Of a stretch of 64,000 nt of DNA, positions 1 to 10,404 are shown piece after piece. The notes under the pieces are model-generated. The model had not been told where the DNA came from, ran no database searches, and saw only the letters and a program-made list of their open reading frames with translations. Both the position numbers and the translations under genes were made by a program. The stretch lies in assembly GCA_011033025.1 (NCBI GenBank), contig WFMF01000078.1, positions 435,001 through 499,000 of the forward strand, in the 5' to 3' direction. How positions within the stretch are numbered: the stretch's first letter is position 1; each line of letters begins with the position of its first letter. Source of the stretch: Beroe forskalii. Lineage: Eukaryota; Ctenophora; Nuda; Beroida; Beroidae.

Positions 1-319
1 TGCTCATTGGAAATTCAGTGGCCTAGTCACATGACTAAAATTTCTGTTGGTTAACTAGAAATGCATCATAAATAGCATTTTAAGAATTAAAAAATATGCA
101 GGTCTTGGTTTTTGACAGCACATGAACTGTTCAAATTTTCAAGTTCATGGGTTCTTCAGGTAATGCACAAAGTTTAAGTCAATTGATATGACCAGCCAAT
201 TTACAATGAGTCTAGTATACTAGAGTAGTACTAGGAAATATAGTTTATCAACTAACACTAGTTGTTTAGTTGATTATAGAACTTTGAAGGATCCCTCAAT
301 GAAATAAGTAAAGGCATAC

Positions 320-916
320 CTTTTATTATGAAAGATATCATCTGAATCTTCTTCCTGTACTTGAACTTCATTGAAGTTCTCTTCATCTGAAATATTCATC
401 AATGATCAATGAACTTATCAATATTAATCAATGAATGAATGAATGTAATATAAGATATCTCACTTGCCAGCAAGCTTTCTACAACTTCAAATATAATGTT
501 TTACAGCACAAAAATTAAAATAATCACATGTAATCATTTGTAAATAACTTATGTCAAAATTCAGTATATAACATTAGCAAGGATATAAATATGTCAAAAT
601 CATGTAATCAGACTACCATTAAGTCTTTTTTCTAGTACAATGGAATCTTGTTTTGGTACAGTTTCACAGCTTAGTGGACAGTGGTATAAAGTACATTCCA
701 GAGTTCCAAATACTGCCATGTCACAATTATTATCACAACAACAGCTTCTACACTCATCTTCAGATTGAGCAGTGAAATTTGACAAAACTTTAGAATTGTC
801 ATTATTCTGGATGATTTTATTGGCATAGAAACCATTAATCTCTGACAATCTTGTGATTCCTGTTGAGTAGAACTAAATAATAAAAGAGCTGCAAGCCATT
901 GCCACACATGTACCAT
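320..916 (-). pseudogene. Frameshifted MANSC-domain gene copy (exons 1-2)
   Basis: This is the inverted copy of the gene at 18,280-19,402. The exon 1 equivalent is 617-916, with its ATG at 916 and the same GT donor. The exon 2 equivalent is 320-386, with intact AG and GT sites. One C is missing in the run just after the conserved LMVS residues, which shifts the frame before the cysteine-rich domain. A small in-frame deletion also removes part of the segment between two of the MANSC cysteines. The exon for the membrane segment would lie left of base 1, so its presence is unknown. As written, the copy cannot make the intact protein. The single-base loss could also be a sequencing error. Confidence 0.75.
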
Positions 917-1218
917 GCTTCTGCTGAAAGTATGACAGTACAAAAGTATTATAAGATAAATTGCAGGCCTTAAATACTTAATAGGCCCTTAAGGACAAAT
1001 CTGACTTCCAATTATCTTCCAAATGGCCAGTTATAAAAAAAAGGCTGACTAACTGACAAATACAGTTATGAAATACATACATCTGTATGAAATTTGTGTC
1101 TTGATATTGCATATATTGATCTAAATCATGAGATTGGAATCATATTAGGCAATGCTATGATAAGCAATCAATATCAACACATAAAGGACTTTTTTCATAA
1201 CATGTATTTGCAAGGCTT

Positions 1219-1368
1219 AGGTGGTTTCATCGTTCCGCGTCGATCAAATGGACTGATCAAATGAACAACGCGCATAATACACTTTTACGAAAACTTCCGC
1301 GCAAAAAGCGATTATGTGCGTTTTTCATTTGATCAGTTCATTTGATCGACGCGGAATGATGCAGGTGC
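1219..1368. mobile_element. 150-bp MITE, left arm only
   Basis: Long imperfect terminal inverted repeats, about 48 bp each, share TTCCGCGTCGATCAAATG at both ends, with a short GC-rich centre. CTT flanks both sides (1,216-1,218 and 1,369-1,371), a 3-bp target duplication. The opposite arm near 17,910 reads straight through this site with no insertion, which confirms the boundaries. There is no coding capacity. The superfamily is not assigned; a 3-bp duplication is compatible with PIF/Harbinger. Confidence 0.8.
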
Positions 1369-1604
1369 CTTATCTTCAACTCTTTATCTTGAACCCAACA
1401 TTGCTCTAGGATTCAATTCTTATATTAACGAAGTGAAGTGCTAGGTGAGGACATCTGAGGGGTTTGTCACCCTCTAAACAGCATATGATAAAACTCATGG
1501 AGTACAAAATATAAGCATAAGTGATCGTTTTGAAGTGTCAAATACTTATCATATAACATATAAAGATACAATATACACAACAAGTGTCAAATACAATTGA
1601 GTTC

Positions 1605-1632
1605 AAATAGAAATAGAAATAGAAATAGAAAT
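1605..1632. repeat. AAATAG microsatellite
   Basis: Tandem AAATAG units. The mirrored copy near 16,990-17,020 on the right arm has a different unit count. Confidence 0.8.
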
Positions 1633-1959
1633 AAATTATGGTATTAAACCATCACGCTTCCTTTCATTATATCAAAACATTAGCTTCCACTAAAAAACAC
1701 ACTTTTTAACCCAGGTGTCCAATTATTCAATTTTCAAGAACATTTAAAAATCAAATAACAGAATTGTTTGAAGTGATTGATCATTGATGCAGTGAAACAC
1801 AAATCTCAAAAATGATATCAAACCCACACACTATGTATACCACTAATCGACTGTCAGTTTTGAAATTAAATATTTCTTCTTCAGGATCTCCACATAGTGT
1901 AACACAACATTCTCAGTTAGTTAATTTAATATGTGTTGTGTTGTAAGTTTAAATAACAG

Positions 1960-2440
1960 AATTTTTGAATTAAAAAGAAATCTTTCTTCAAGACATCAAT
2001 CTGCAAGACTTTTCTCCAACTCCGTACTTGAACACCAACATGATCCCTTTCGGTAATCCAATGTGGAGAGCAGCAGGATCCAAGTGAGTCACACCAAGAT
2101 GAGTGGTGTGCAGGCATCTTCAGTCCAATACCTACCTCAGCTTTCGGGTGTTTAAATTGCAAAGAGCTTTTTTTATGAGGTAGGCCCCCCAGCAGTCATC
2201 CCTGGTACCAGGGTATAGCACCATCAAGTGCAGTGACCACCTGCCTGAATGAAACTGAAACTTGCTCTTTGGTCTTTGTTTGTACTCCAAGCATCAAGAA
2301 ATTAAGCAAAACACTCAGCGAAGAGAAGTAGAGGACCGGTGGATGGATCCGGGTTATTTGTGTCCTTTTACGTTGCACATTAATAAAAATTAATGAGAAG
2401 TGGCATGCATCCTGATCCAATACTTCATCTTGAGAGATGA
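1960..2440 (-). repeat. Repeat unit shared with 13,205-14,099
   Basis: This is the reverse complement of the about 390-bp unit that occurs twice in tandem at 13.2-14.1 kb, plus the short motif ending in GATGAAGTATTGGATCAGGA. The same short motif recurs near 4,400 and 10,750, so it behaves as a junction sequence reused around the inverted duplication. Short open frames in it are repeat-derived and no protein is recognised. Confidence 0.7.
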
Positions 2441-3083
2441 AGTATTCAACAAGGTAAGTATAAAGTGATTGTCGATTGAAATGTACAACAACAAAATAGA
2501 AAGGCTATTTCCGTGTAAGTGTGTAACGCCGTAACGGACGCAAATGTTTCGGCAAATTGCGGGCGGTGTCGTTTGTTTAGAATGTAAAGATTAAAGAAGG
2601 GAAACATGATTCAAACAAGCGAAATTTCACCAACGACCAACGTGTACAACAAGTATACAAAACACCAAAACAAGAAACGTTAACGCAAAAGCAAAAGAAT
2701 AAAGTTGTATATGCTCGTGTATCGTTATTTATACAAGTCGTGAGGGTAAGTGGTCCTTGTGGCACGTGCGTGCGCGGCTCATATAACGACTGCTGAGTAT
2801 ACATAAACTCATGAAATCAAAACAAGATAACATGATAATGTATACACTGATGTATCGTAATGGAGTGAGAGAAAGTGGTCTTCAGGTTTTACTGGCACGT
2901 GCGTGCGCGGCTCATATAACGACTAAAGTGGACACATGAAACGAAAAAAAGATAACGTAATATTATGTAAACAGCGGTGTATCGCAAGGGAGTGAGAGCA
3001 TTAACTAAAACTATAAAAAGTCAGATTTAAATGATTTTACATAGTAAATAAATACGAATCAGAAAATTCTAAAGTTTTGAGTT
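2441..3083. other. No gene seen
   Basis: AT-rich sequence found only in the left arm. Two similar stretches (about 2,735-2,840 and 2,870-3,000) share GGCACGTGCGTGCGCGGCTC followed by similar flanks, so a diverged local tandem duplication is present. No coding region was recognised. Confidence 0.5.
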
Positions 3084-3188
3084 TTTTGGGGTGTGATAAT
3101 TTTTGGAAGGGTGTGTTAACTGTCCTTTTAGGGGTGTGATAACTGTACAGTTATCACACACTTGGAAAAATTATCACACCCCAAAATT
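3084..3188. mobile_element. Small palindromic MITE
   Basis: Arms of about 25 bp (GGGGTGTGATAATTTTT and its complement near 3,165-3,185) flank a perfect 26-bp palindrome at 3,134-3,159. The whole unit can fold into one long stem. It is absent from the corresponding part of the right arm. No coding capacity. Confidence 0.65.
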
Positions 3189-3278
3189 TCGAAAATTTTA
3201 AAATCTTATGAAACTTATTAATTGACCCTTAAAATTCATTTTTGAATCCGTTATATAACAAAAATTATCGGAGCAAGA

Positions 3279-3302
3279 ATTATATAACGATCGTTATATA
3301 AT
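3279..3302. repeat. Perfect 24-bp palindrome
   Basis: Self-complementary sequence centred on CGATCG with ATTATATAA arms. A related ATATAAC motif lies just upstream at 3,250-3,270, so this may be another small foldback element. Confidence 0.6.
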
Positions 3303-3772
3303 AAAGAATTACACTATTGCACCTATAAAAAGAAAAAACAACATAACAAGCTTTACAATCAATAACTAATATTTAGTCCTTTTCTTTTAGCTACATATTA
3401 AAAATAAATCCTCATTAAAAAATCATACTTAATATTTGCGACAGGTGAATCATCACAAAAATATATGTCTCACCAAGGTTAAAGATCTCATCAGGTCGAC
3501 ATGTAAAAAGCACCAACAGGCAACAGTCTTATCGATACATGATCAATATCATTTTAAAGATTAAATTTGTGAGCTCCGAATATTAAACTGAAAACATAAA
3601 ACAGTGTACTGTTTGAAGCATGTTTGGGTTATTTAAAGAGTCAAGGCAAGGAATTTTATGTAACTTATAATGAACTTTAATGTATTTCAAATTGGTGATT
3701 AATAATAAATTTCTCTTCCTTAAATTTATTTTCCTCATTTGCACCTGGAGTTATAATATCCTAAATTTTTGT

Positions 3773-4110
3773 TGCTAAACACGTATATCCCTGTCTGCGT
3801 TGCGCGGCGCGTACACACACCTATTATACTATGCGGGTTTAGAAAAACGTGCGGGTGGCCTGCGCTAATTATAAATAGGAACGACGGGTGTTGCTAGACA
3901 CGTATATCCCTGTCTGCGTTGCGCGGCGCGCGCGTACACACACCTATGCGGGTGCCGCGCGCGTAGAATAGGGCGATGGTTAAGTTTAGGCAACATGAAG
4001 CTGAAGTTTGTGTGCGCCTTATGAATAGTGACTCATTGTTTGGTATGTCTCCCATATTTCCTAAGCTTGCTAAACACTTGCTAAACACGTATATCCCTGT
4101 CTGCGTCTGA
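3773..4110. repeat. GC-rich repeat cluster, left arm
   Basis: Three copies of the complement of GGGATATACGTGTTTAGC are followed by TGTCTGCGTTGCGCGGCGCG and CACACACCTATGCGGG. It is the mirror of the larger cluster at 11,690-12,545 and related to 57,190-58,170. GC-rich islands in AT-rich DNA, with repeated ends and no coding sequence, suggest a non-autonomous mobile repeat. Confidence 0.7.
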
Positions 4111-4747
4111 ATTTTTGGTGTTTTCTTGCGAGATGCAAAAAAGCAAGGCCTATTTCAAATTACTTGTGTTTTTTGAGTTTGTGTGTCCAATGGATTATCA
4201 TGCAGGAAATGCTGTAAAAATGTGAAAATCTGGGATGGAAGATTCAGCAGATTGTCCAATGAATCATTGACAGTTTTATGAAATTAGTGTTGATGTAATG
4301 TAATATCAAAATATTTCAGAAGAAATGCCAGTGGCTAAAGAGAAAACTGAAGTGTTTCTTTTTAATTCAAATATGTTTTAACCCTGATTTTCAGGAGAAG
4401 CGTCTCTCAAGATGAAGTATTGGATCAGGATAATAATCTTACTACTTATAATTCTTCCTCATATATAAATATGTAAATATATAAATATATATCTGTCTGT
4501 CCAGTTTATGATTTCTGTCTGTCCGGTGGCTTATATATAGCCACAGATTTTTCTGACACCACTCAGTACCCAGTCAAGCATACCGATGATAGGAATGTTC
4601 ATACGAAAGTACCAGTGACGTTTGACACCACCAGACCGTATATAGACATCACTAAGAGGAGTAGGCACACCCGATTAAAATATGACCTCATTACAGTACT
4701 GTACGAATTGCTGAAGCGAATGGTGAACGGTGGCCGGAGGCCACGGG

Positions 4748-4983
4748 TGATATTTTAGTTTTGATGGTGGACCAATAAAACACAGTGGTAGTGTATTGAA
4801 AAAGGTATAGAACCAAAACCCCATCAAACAGAGTATAACTTATGACATTCCCTGGAAAGGAATATATTTAAATATCATATAAAGCATTATAAGACAAAGT
4901 AGTAAATGTTATAAATCAATCAATAATCATTTCAAGGATGTTATCAAGAAATATATAAATTGAAGGAATATTCAATATTAACA
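4748..4983 (-). repeat. Copia 3' LTR
   Basis: 236 bp with TG...CA ends, preceded on the minus strand by a purine-rich tract. It differs by one base from the 5' LTR, so the insertion is recent. Confidence 0.92.
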
Positions 4984-5000
4984 ATCTCCCTCTGTCTTCT
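4984..5000 (-). promoter_or_regulatory. Polypurine tract of Copia element
   Basis: On the minus strand AGAAGACAGAGGGAGA lies directly before the 3' LTR, the expected place for plus-strand DNA priming. Confidence 0.75.
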
Positions 5001-5251
5001 AAAAATATTAGAATCTTCAAATTCAACAAGATTATGAAATTTAAAAATATGTTCTATTTGAACATGCAAATTATAAAATTCATCCACTCTTATTAAAACA
5101 CGCAATATATGTATATATGTAAGATGAATAAATAAGTATCAAACAATCTGGTTATCTTTATTTCTTTTTATAAATTGGTGTGGTATTACATAACAATTCA
5201 ATCTCATATCATAATATCATTGGTTATTACACTTATCAATATTGCAATAAA

Positions 5252-5806
5252 TTATTTCCACAATACTGATAATAGTTCTTGACACAATTTTCCTTTTGAC
5301 AGCACATTTCGCATAAGCATTGATGAGGCTCCAGCTTTTGTCATGCAATCCGCAATCTGAAGATTTGCAGGAACCCATTTGAACATCACTTCATTTTGAG
5401 AGAACCTTTGGCGTAGTATTGCCATAGGTATTCGCAGTCCTTTATCCTCAAGTGTATTGGATGTTCTCACTGCATCAAACAATGATTTGCAATCAGTGCA
5501 GCAGAATATTTTCAGTGATACTAATAACAGCTCTTTCAGTTGGGATACTATGAGGTCAGCAGAGTCAAGTCCTTCTATTAGAGCCCAACTTTCTGCTGCA
5601 AGAGTGCTTTTGCATGCCTTTTTTATTTTACGGCTTTGCCACGACAATGGGCAACAACATCCCAACTTGTCAGCAATGAATACAATATAGGCACCTTGTG
5701 ACATCCCATCTGATAAGTTGGCAAAGGATGCATCACTGAATACTATAATAGCACAATCTTTCAGGATAAGACAAGGGAATTTGACAATCATGGGGTTCTG
5801 TTGCAT
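5252..5806 (-). CDS. Copia RNase H domain (remnant of Pol)
   Basis: The open frame of 184 codons has Ty1/Copia RNase H features in order: FSDASFANLS with the first catalytic Asp, STLAAESWAL with the catalytic Glu, CCTDCKSLFDAV with the next Asp, and near the end the VPANLQIADCMTK segment typical of Copia Pol C termini. It would normally be the last part of a long Gag-Pol polyprotein. Here it follows a deletion that removed protease, integrase and reverse transcriptase. The first codons are remnants of the connection region and no independent start is supported. Confidence 0.8.
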   Translation of the reverse strand: MQQNPMIVKFPCLILKDCAIIVFSDASFANLSDGMSQGAYIVFIADKLGCCCPLSWQSRKIKKACKSTLAAESWALIEGLDSADLIVSQLKELLLVSLKIFCCTDCKSLFDAVRTSNTLEDKGLRIPMAILRQRFSQNEVMFKWVPANLQIADCMTKAGASSMLMRNVLSKGKLCQELLSVLWK

Positions 5807-5811
5807 GAATT

Positions 5812-6180
5812 TTATGGTTTTATTTGCCAGCTTGAGCTCCTTGATGGTTCCAGTGCCTCATATAGAACTGATTCTTCCACAATTGGCGAAATCATGAGGG
5901 TTATGTATGCTTCTCCTGCTTGTTCATCTGCATCTGTAACTGGATTCTCTTCATTCTGGGTAAGATACTGATTGCCATAACGAAAAGGACACTCAGCTTT
6001 GAAATGACCTACTTGGTGACAATTGAAGCATTTGAATTTGGCACCATCACTTGAACTTGGGCTTCTTGAGTAAGGGCTTCTCTTCCTCCTCTTGGGGAAT
6101 TTCACTTTGACTAGGGCTGCCCCTTCCTCGGTTATATGGTTGATGATACTGTTTGCTGCTTTGTGATCTGATAGGCCCAT
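5812..6180 (-). pseudogene. Copia Gag C-terminal part with zinc knuckle
   Basis: The frame contains CFNCHQVGHFKAEC, a CCHC zinc knuckle of nucleocapsid type, preceded by a Lys/Arg/Ser-rich stretch. It continues the Gag reading frame of 6,369-6,899 after one or more frame disruptions between 6,181 and 6,368. It ends at the deletion junction before the RNase H frame. Nucleic-acid binding and packaging of element RNA is the family role. Confidence 0.75.
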
Positions 6181-6368
6181 ATGATCCAGAACTGTTTCCT
6201 CTATATGGTCTTTTGTGAGAAGCTAGGTGACATTCTTCTGGTTCAGACTTAATCTCAATGTTTCACTATTGACTTGATCTAAACCTGATTTGTTGATCTG
6301 TACTGCGAAAATTTTACCCAATGTTGCTGCCATTTCTACATAAGTTAATTGCTTCACTGTAGCTAAAG

Positions 6369-6899
6369 CTAAATCAACTTTTCACTTGAGAGATTAGCAC
6401 TATTCAGCAATCTGTATGCAAGTACCTCTTCAGGCAGTTTCATATCATACTTAAGTAGCTCATCATACAGCTTCTGAAAATTTGACAGATATGCTTTCAG
6501 GTTCATGTCTGAGGGACGCTCATATTTTTCGAATTTACAATACACACGATATGCACTATGGGAACTGTCTTCTTTATAAATGCTATCAAGTTTTTCAATG
6601 ACCTTTTCAAGACCATCATTTGATGTCAAAACAGTCTTTCCAAGTGCTCTCACATGGTTTTTAACAGTCCCCTCTGGAAGCTGTAATAACAATGCTGTTG
6701 CTCTCTTATTCCTCTTCAATGTTGTGAATTCGTTCCAGAGATCAATGTCAAGTCGCCAATCCTCATAGTTCTGACCTTCTCTGTAGGCTGGGGCTTTGGT
6801 GTTCACACTTCCTTTAACATCGCTTTCTTCATTACTACCACTACCACTTGCAGAATTCCCTGCCTCTGATTCACTGCTTTTATCATTCTCTGCTACCAT
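6369..6899 (-). CDS. Copia Gag N-terminal domain
   Basis: A 176-codon frame opens with ATG at 6,899. After an acidic Ser-rich leader it contains the Copia Gag pattern with AYREGQNYEDWRLDIDLW, a helix-rich body, and CKFEKYERPSDMNLKAYLSN. The ATG uses the last base of the 5' LTR, and the next codons lie on the tRNA primer-binding site, so there is essentially no 5' leader after the LTR. The frame stops near 6,369 while homologous coding sequence continues in other frames, so the gag gene is already broken in this copy. Confidence 0.8.
   Translation of the reverse strand: MVAENDKSSESEAGNSASGSGSNEESDVKGSVNTKAPAYREGQNYEDWRLDIDLWNEFTTLKRNKRATALLLQLPEGTVKNHVRALGKTVLTSNDGLEKVIEKLDSIYKEDSSHSAYRVYCKFEKYERPSDMNLKAYLSNFQKLYDELLKYDMKLPEEVLAYRLLNSANLSSEKLI
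6888..6898 (-). promoter_or_regulatory. Primer-binding site for initiator tRNA-Met
   Basis: On the minus strand the 5' LTR is followed immediately by TGGTAGCAGAG. This is the complement of the 3' end of animal initiator tRNA-Met, including CCA. It overlaps the first codons of Gag. Confidence 0.85.
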
Positions 6900-7134
6900 G
6901 ATATTTTAGTTTTGATGGTGGACCAATAAAACACAGTGGTAGTGTATTGAAAAAGGTATAGAACCAAAACCCCAACAAACAGAGTATAACTTATGACATT
7001 CCCTGGAAAGGAATATATTTAAATATCATATAAAGCATTATAAGACAAAGTAGTAAATGTTATAAATCAATCAATAATCATTTCAAGGATGTTATCAAGA
7101 AATATATAAATTGAAGGAATATTCAATATTAACA
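6899..7134 (-). repeat. Copia 5' LTR
   Basis: 236 bp, TG...CA, the partner of 4,748-4,983. It is followed by the primer-binding site, which sets the orientation of the element. Confidence 0.92.
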
Positions 7135-7198
7135 ACGGGCCCTGCTAGTAATAATAATAATTGCAATTTAAGTACACCTAGCAAGAACCACCCCAGGA

Positions 7199-8852
7199 GT
7201 GTCAGAATTGTTGAACCGCTTGGAATACCACATAAAGGATGTTTTTATCCCTGTTCTTATTGGAAAACTACATGTCTCTGAGCAGCTGAGAAAGATATTT
7301 GCCCTACCTGCAAGGATGGGTGGTCTCAGCATAGCTAACATTTGTCAAACTGCTGAGTTGGAATATGGAAATTCCATCCTTGCTACTGAAGATCTGACAA
7401 ATGCCATATACAACCAAGAGAGCTCATTCAATGTAGATGACACCAAGCAGAGTGGTATAATAAATCAAATCAAGAAGAACAGACAAGACTTCTATGATGA
7501 ATATAAAAGTGAACTGGAGAAGGAGCTCAGTCCTCTAGTACAGCGTCAACTGGAATTACTCTCAGAGAAGGGGGCTTCATCATGGTTAACATCACTACCC
7601 TTGAAAGAATATGGGTTTTTGTTGAATAAGCAGGAATTCCAAGATGCAATCAGTCTAAGGTATAATCTGACTCTCAGCTCACTAAACAGACCTAAACTAT
7701 GTGTATGTGGGGCACCAAGCACAATAAACCATTGTCTAACATGCAAGCTTGGTGGCTACATCTCACTAAGACATGACTCACTGAAATGCACCATTGCAAA
7801 GTTGATTGAACAGGTGTGCAAAGATACAGTATTGGAACCAAGCCTGATACCTGTAACCACTGAGCAGCTGCAAAGTGGGACAGATGTTAGTGATGGGGCT
7901 AGGCTAGACGTGAGTACTAGAGGTTTCTGGACGCCTTTGGATAGAGCATTTACAGATATAAGGGTACTACACCCAGTGGAATTTTTTTGAAAATTGGCTG
8001 GGAATCTGTAAATTAGAGTAAAAAGTGGCTTTTTCAGCTTGGGGTAAAGACCAGCTGGTTTTGGCATGTTTTCACTGAAGTGACCGAAATTTTGAAAAAT
8101 AGGCTCGATTTCTAGCAGGAGAAACAATAGGAACGTGCAATAGTGCTTTTCAGTGAATATGATAATGATTTTTAAATGTTTATGAAGGCCATTTAGATAT
8201 TTTTCATTAAAATTTTTGACCAAAGTCAAACACAAGGAAATATCGCGGCTGGTTTGGGAATGCGGTGGCTGGGTTGGGAATGCGGCACGGCTGGTTTGGG
8301 AATGTGATGGCTGGTTTGGGAATGCGGTGGGAATCCAGCGGCTGGATCCGGATTGGGCACCGGGAAAGGTCGATTAGGGTACTCAACTCTATGAATTTCA
8401 TGATTTTGAGTATATTATGTATGAAACGTATCCAGAGAAGCCTATTTCGTTCGAATTTAAGCTTTTTTAAAATTTATTGTTTGGAAATTTGACTGGGAAT
8501 GTGATTCCCATATTCCCCATGTTGTGCCACTGGGGTACTACACCCACAAGCTCAATCCAATGCGAACACAAGCCTTTTCCAGATGTATAAGAGACATGAG
8601 GCTGAGAAGAAGAACAAATACAATGATAGAGTGATTCAGATTGAAAAGGCTACATTCACACCACTAGTTTTCAGCACAACTGGTGGGATGGGCAACGAGG
8701 CAGCAAGGTTTCTGAAGAACCTGGCTGTGAAACTCAGTAATAAATCGGGACAATCATACAGTAATACTGTTACCTTCCTAGATTCGACCTTCTTAAGACA
8801 TATGTCATTTCACTTCGAGGTTATAGGGGTAAGCCATGGCCATGAGCCATAA
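7199..8852 (+). pseudogene. Retroelement ORF C-terminal part, split by insertion
   Basis: The frame 7,199-7,973 resumes at 8,545 after a 571-bp offset. It matches a C-terminal region I know from reverse-transcriptase-like proteins of many marine invertebrates. Markers in order: LPARMGGLSIANI, ASSWLTSLPLKEYGFLLNKQ, a CxC...HCLTC zinc-binding cluster, LGGYISLRHDSL, GARLDVSTRGFW, RAFTDIRVLHP, then KATFTPLVFSTTGGMGNEAA. The spacing of the acidic residues around GARLD and TDIRV recalls a PD-(D/E)XK nuclease core, but that is inference. The reverse transcriptase itself is absent. The last about 20 codons appear frame-shifted. No ATG is supported; it is an internal fragment of a larger element ORF. 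Confidence 0.7.
7974..8532. mobile_element. 559-bp insertion inside retroelement ORF
   Basis: The ends are CAGTGG and CCACTG, and the flanks are the direct repeat GGGTACTACACC (7,962-7,973 and 8,533-8,544; matching continues two bases more). Removing the element plus one repeat rejoins the interrupted reading frame, which proves the boundaries. Inside, 8,247-8,345 is a minisatellite of about 20-bp units reading GGCTGGTTTGGGAATGCGG. The termini resemble hAT elements, but a 12-bp target duplication is long for that group, so the class is left open. Confidence 0.8.
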
Positions 8853-9358
8853 CAGCAGGAATGGAGACACTGGACCTCAATCTTATAACAAACGCAGAGT
8901 ATTAGCTGAACTTGGATCTAGTGTCAGCCAACAAGAATCATTAGTCAGCATGGAATTATGAACATCTTTTGAACTCTTAAGTTTTATGGTGCCAGCAGTT
9001 CTTTTAACGTAAGTTCATACATATTGTTTTTTCTTTTCATACAGTGGGCTGTAGACACAGCAAATTTTTTCGCATGATTCACCAATGGTAACATTTTTCT
9101 TGTTTGTATGTTCATGTGAATCTGACCGTTTTTGGCATTTTCATTCCTTATTGGGGCTTTTTTAATGACAGGGATTGTTTTTTTTTGAACACTTGGATAA
9201 TTTATAATGATCAGGACTTATAATATATTTTATTTTACTTTTTAAACTTGAATTATATTGATGATGCTTTGTGAAATTGTGATACACTATTGGTGATGCA
9301 CCTCTAGTGCTTTCTCAGAATATATTAATAATATTTCATTCTCTTCGGAGATTTTCAA
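8853..9358 (+). repeat. 3' tail of retroelement, second copy at 47.4-47.7 kb
   Basis: Non-coding sequence after the retroelement ORF. About 9,000-9,358 is repeated in reverse complement at about 47,387-47,745, so this tail belongs to a dispersed family. The shared part ends near ATTCTCTTCGGAGATTTT. Confidence 0.7.
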
Positions 9359-9362
9359 AAAA

Positions 9363-10404
9363 AATTTAAGTACACCGCTATTAAGAAAAACTTATACTCA
9401 GCAGTGTAGTCTTAGTCTTAGTAGAAAGGCCAAGGTCGGTTTAATCGACCAGGCCGGTGACAGCCATGCTGAGCATAGAGACTATCCCTAATACGCTAGG
9501 CCAAGGGTGTGAACTCCTGGGTGGTTTTTAGGCCACCCGACTGCCGAAATAGAGAATTGAAATACAGAATTGAAATAGACACATAAAATCTTTTAGGAAT
9601 AGGTAAGATAAGTCGTATAAAAACTTGTCATAATATGTTAGTGTATAGAGATAATTGAATTAAAGTGGTTTGAGAGTTGAATGGTTGGATTGATAATGTT
9701 TAGTTTGTTTTCAAATGCTCTCAAAGAGCGGGCGGTCCAGCCTGGTTCTGACATGTACCAGAATGTGTGAATGACAATGCGGTCTTAGCTCGGGCTAAGC
9801 AACAGTATATAACATGGTTAAATTATATTCTTGTGTTTAAGAAAAGAAAACTTAAATGACGTTGTCAAGAAGCTAACATTGAGGCAATATCGAAAAATTA
9901 TGAACGTACACCATTTTAAGTCGTTTATACTGAATATAATTTAACCATCTTATATACTTTTGCTTAGCCTGAGCTAAGACTGCATTGTCATTCACACATT
10001 CTGGTACACATGTCAGAACCGCCAGGCTGACCGCCCGCTCCTTGAGAGCATTTGAAAACAAACTAAACATTATCAATCCAACCATTCAACTCTCAAACCA
10101 CTGTTAATTCAATTATCTCTATACACTAACATATTATGACAAGTTTTTATACGACTTATCTTACCTATTCCTAAAAGATTTTATGTGTCTATTTCAATTC
10201 TGTATTTCAATTCTCTATTTCGGCAGTCGGGTGGCCTAAAAACCACCCAGGAGTTCACACCCTTGGCCTAGCGTATTAGGGATAGTCTCTATGCTCAGCA
10301 TGGCTGCCACCGGCCTGGTCGATTAAACCGACCTTGGCCTTTCTACTAATACTAAGACTACACTGCTGAGTATAAGTTTTTCTTAATAGCGGTGTACTTA
10401 AATT
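9363..10404. repeat. Inner inverted repeat (about 475-bp arms)
   Basis: Arms 9,363-9,835 and 9,925-10,404 are reverse complements with few differences around an unpaired loop of about 90 bp. The outer edge joins the arm sequence of the giant duplication at the GCTAGTAATAATAATAATTG motif. A minus-strand frame of 92 codons (10,276-10,554) runs from the duplication arm into this repeat, but no family is recognised in it. Confidence 0.85.

Larger units (their letters stand above)
1..4747. repeat. Left arm of giant inverted duplication
   Basis: Bases 1-4,747, continuing at 7,135-7,180 after the Copia insertion, are the reverse complement of much of 10,395-19,199. Base 1 pairs with base 19,199. 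The outer part is nearly colinear and carries MANSC gene exons 1 and 2 in both arms. Further in, the arms differ by insertions private to one side. The left edge is cut by the window start, so the duplication may extend further. Small indels distinguish the arms, which argues against a simple hairpin-read assembly artefact. Confidence 0.85.
4748..7134 (-). mobile_element. Internally deleted Copia LTR retrotransposon
   Basis: Two 236-bp LTRs (4,748-4,983 and 6,899-7,134), beginning TG and ending CA, differ by eye at a single base. Both flanks carry the 5-bp target duplication ACGGG (4,743-4,747 and 7,135-7,139). On the minus strand the order is 5' LTR, primer-binding site, Gag, zinc knuckle, RNase H, polypurine tract, 3' LTR. 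Protease, integrase and the catalytic part of reverse transcriptase are missing, so this copy is a non-autonomous deletion derivative that must have been mobilised in trans. The uninterrupted target survives at 10,430 in the other arm. Confidence 0.92.
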
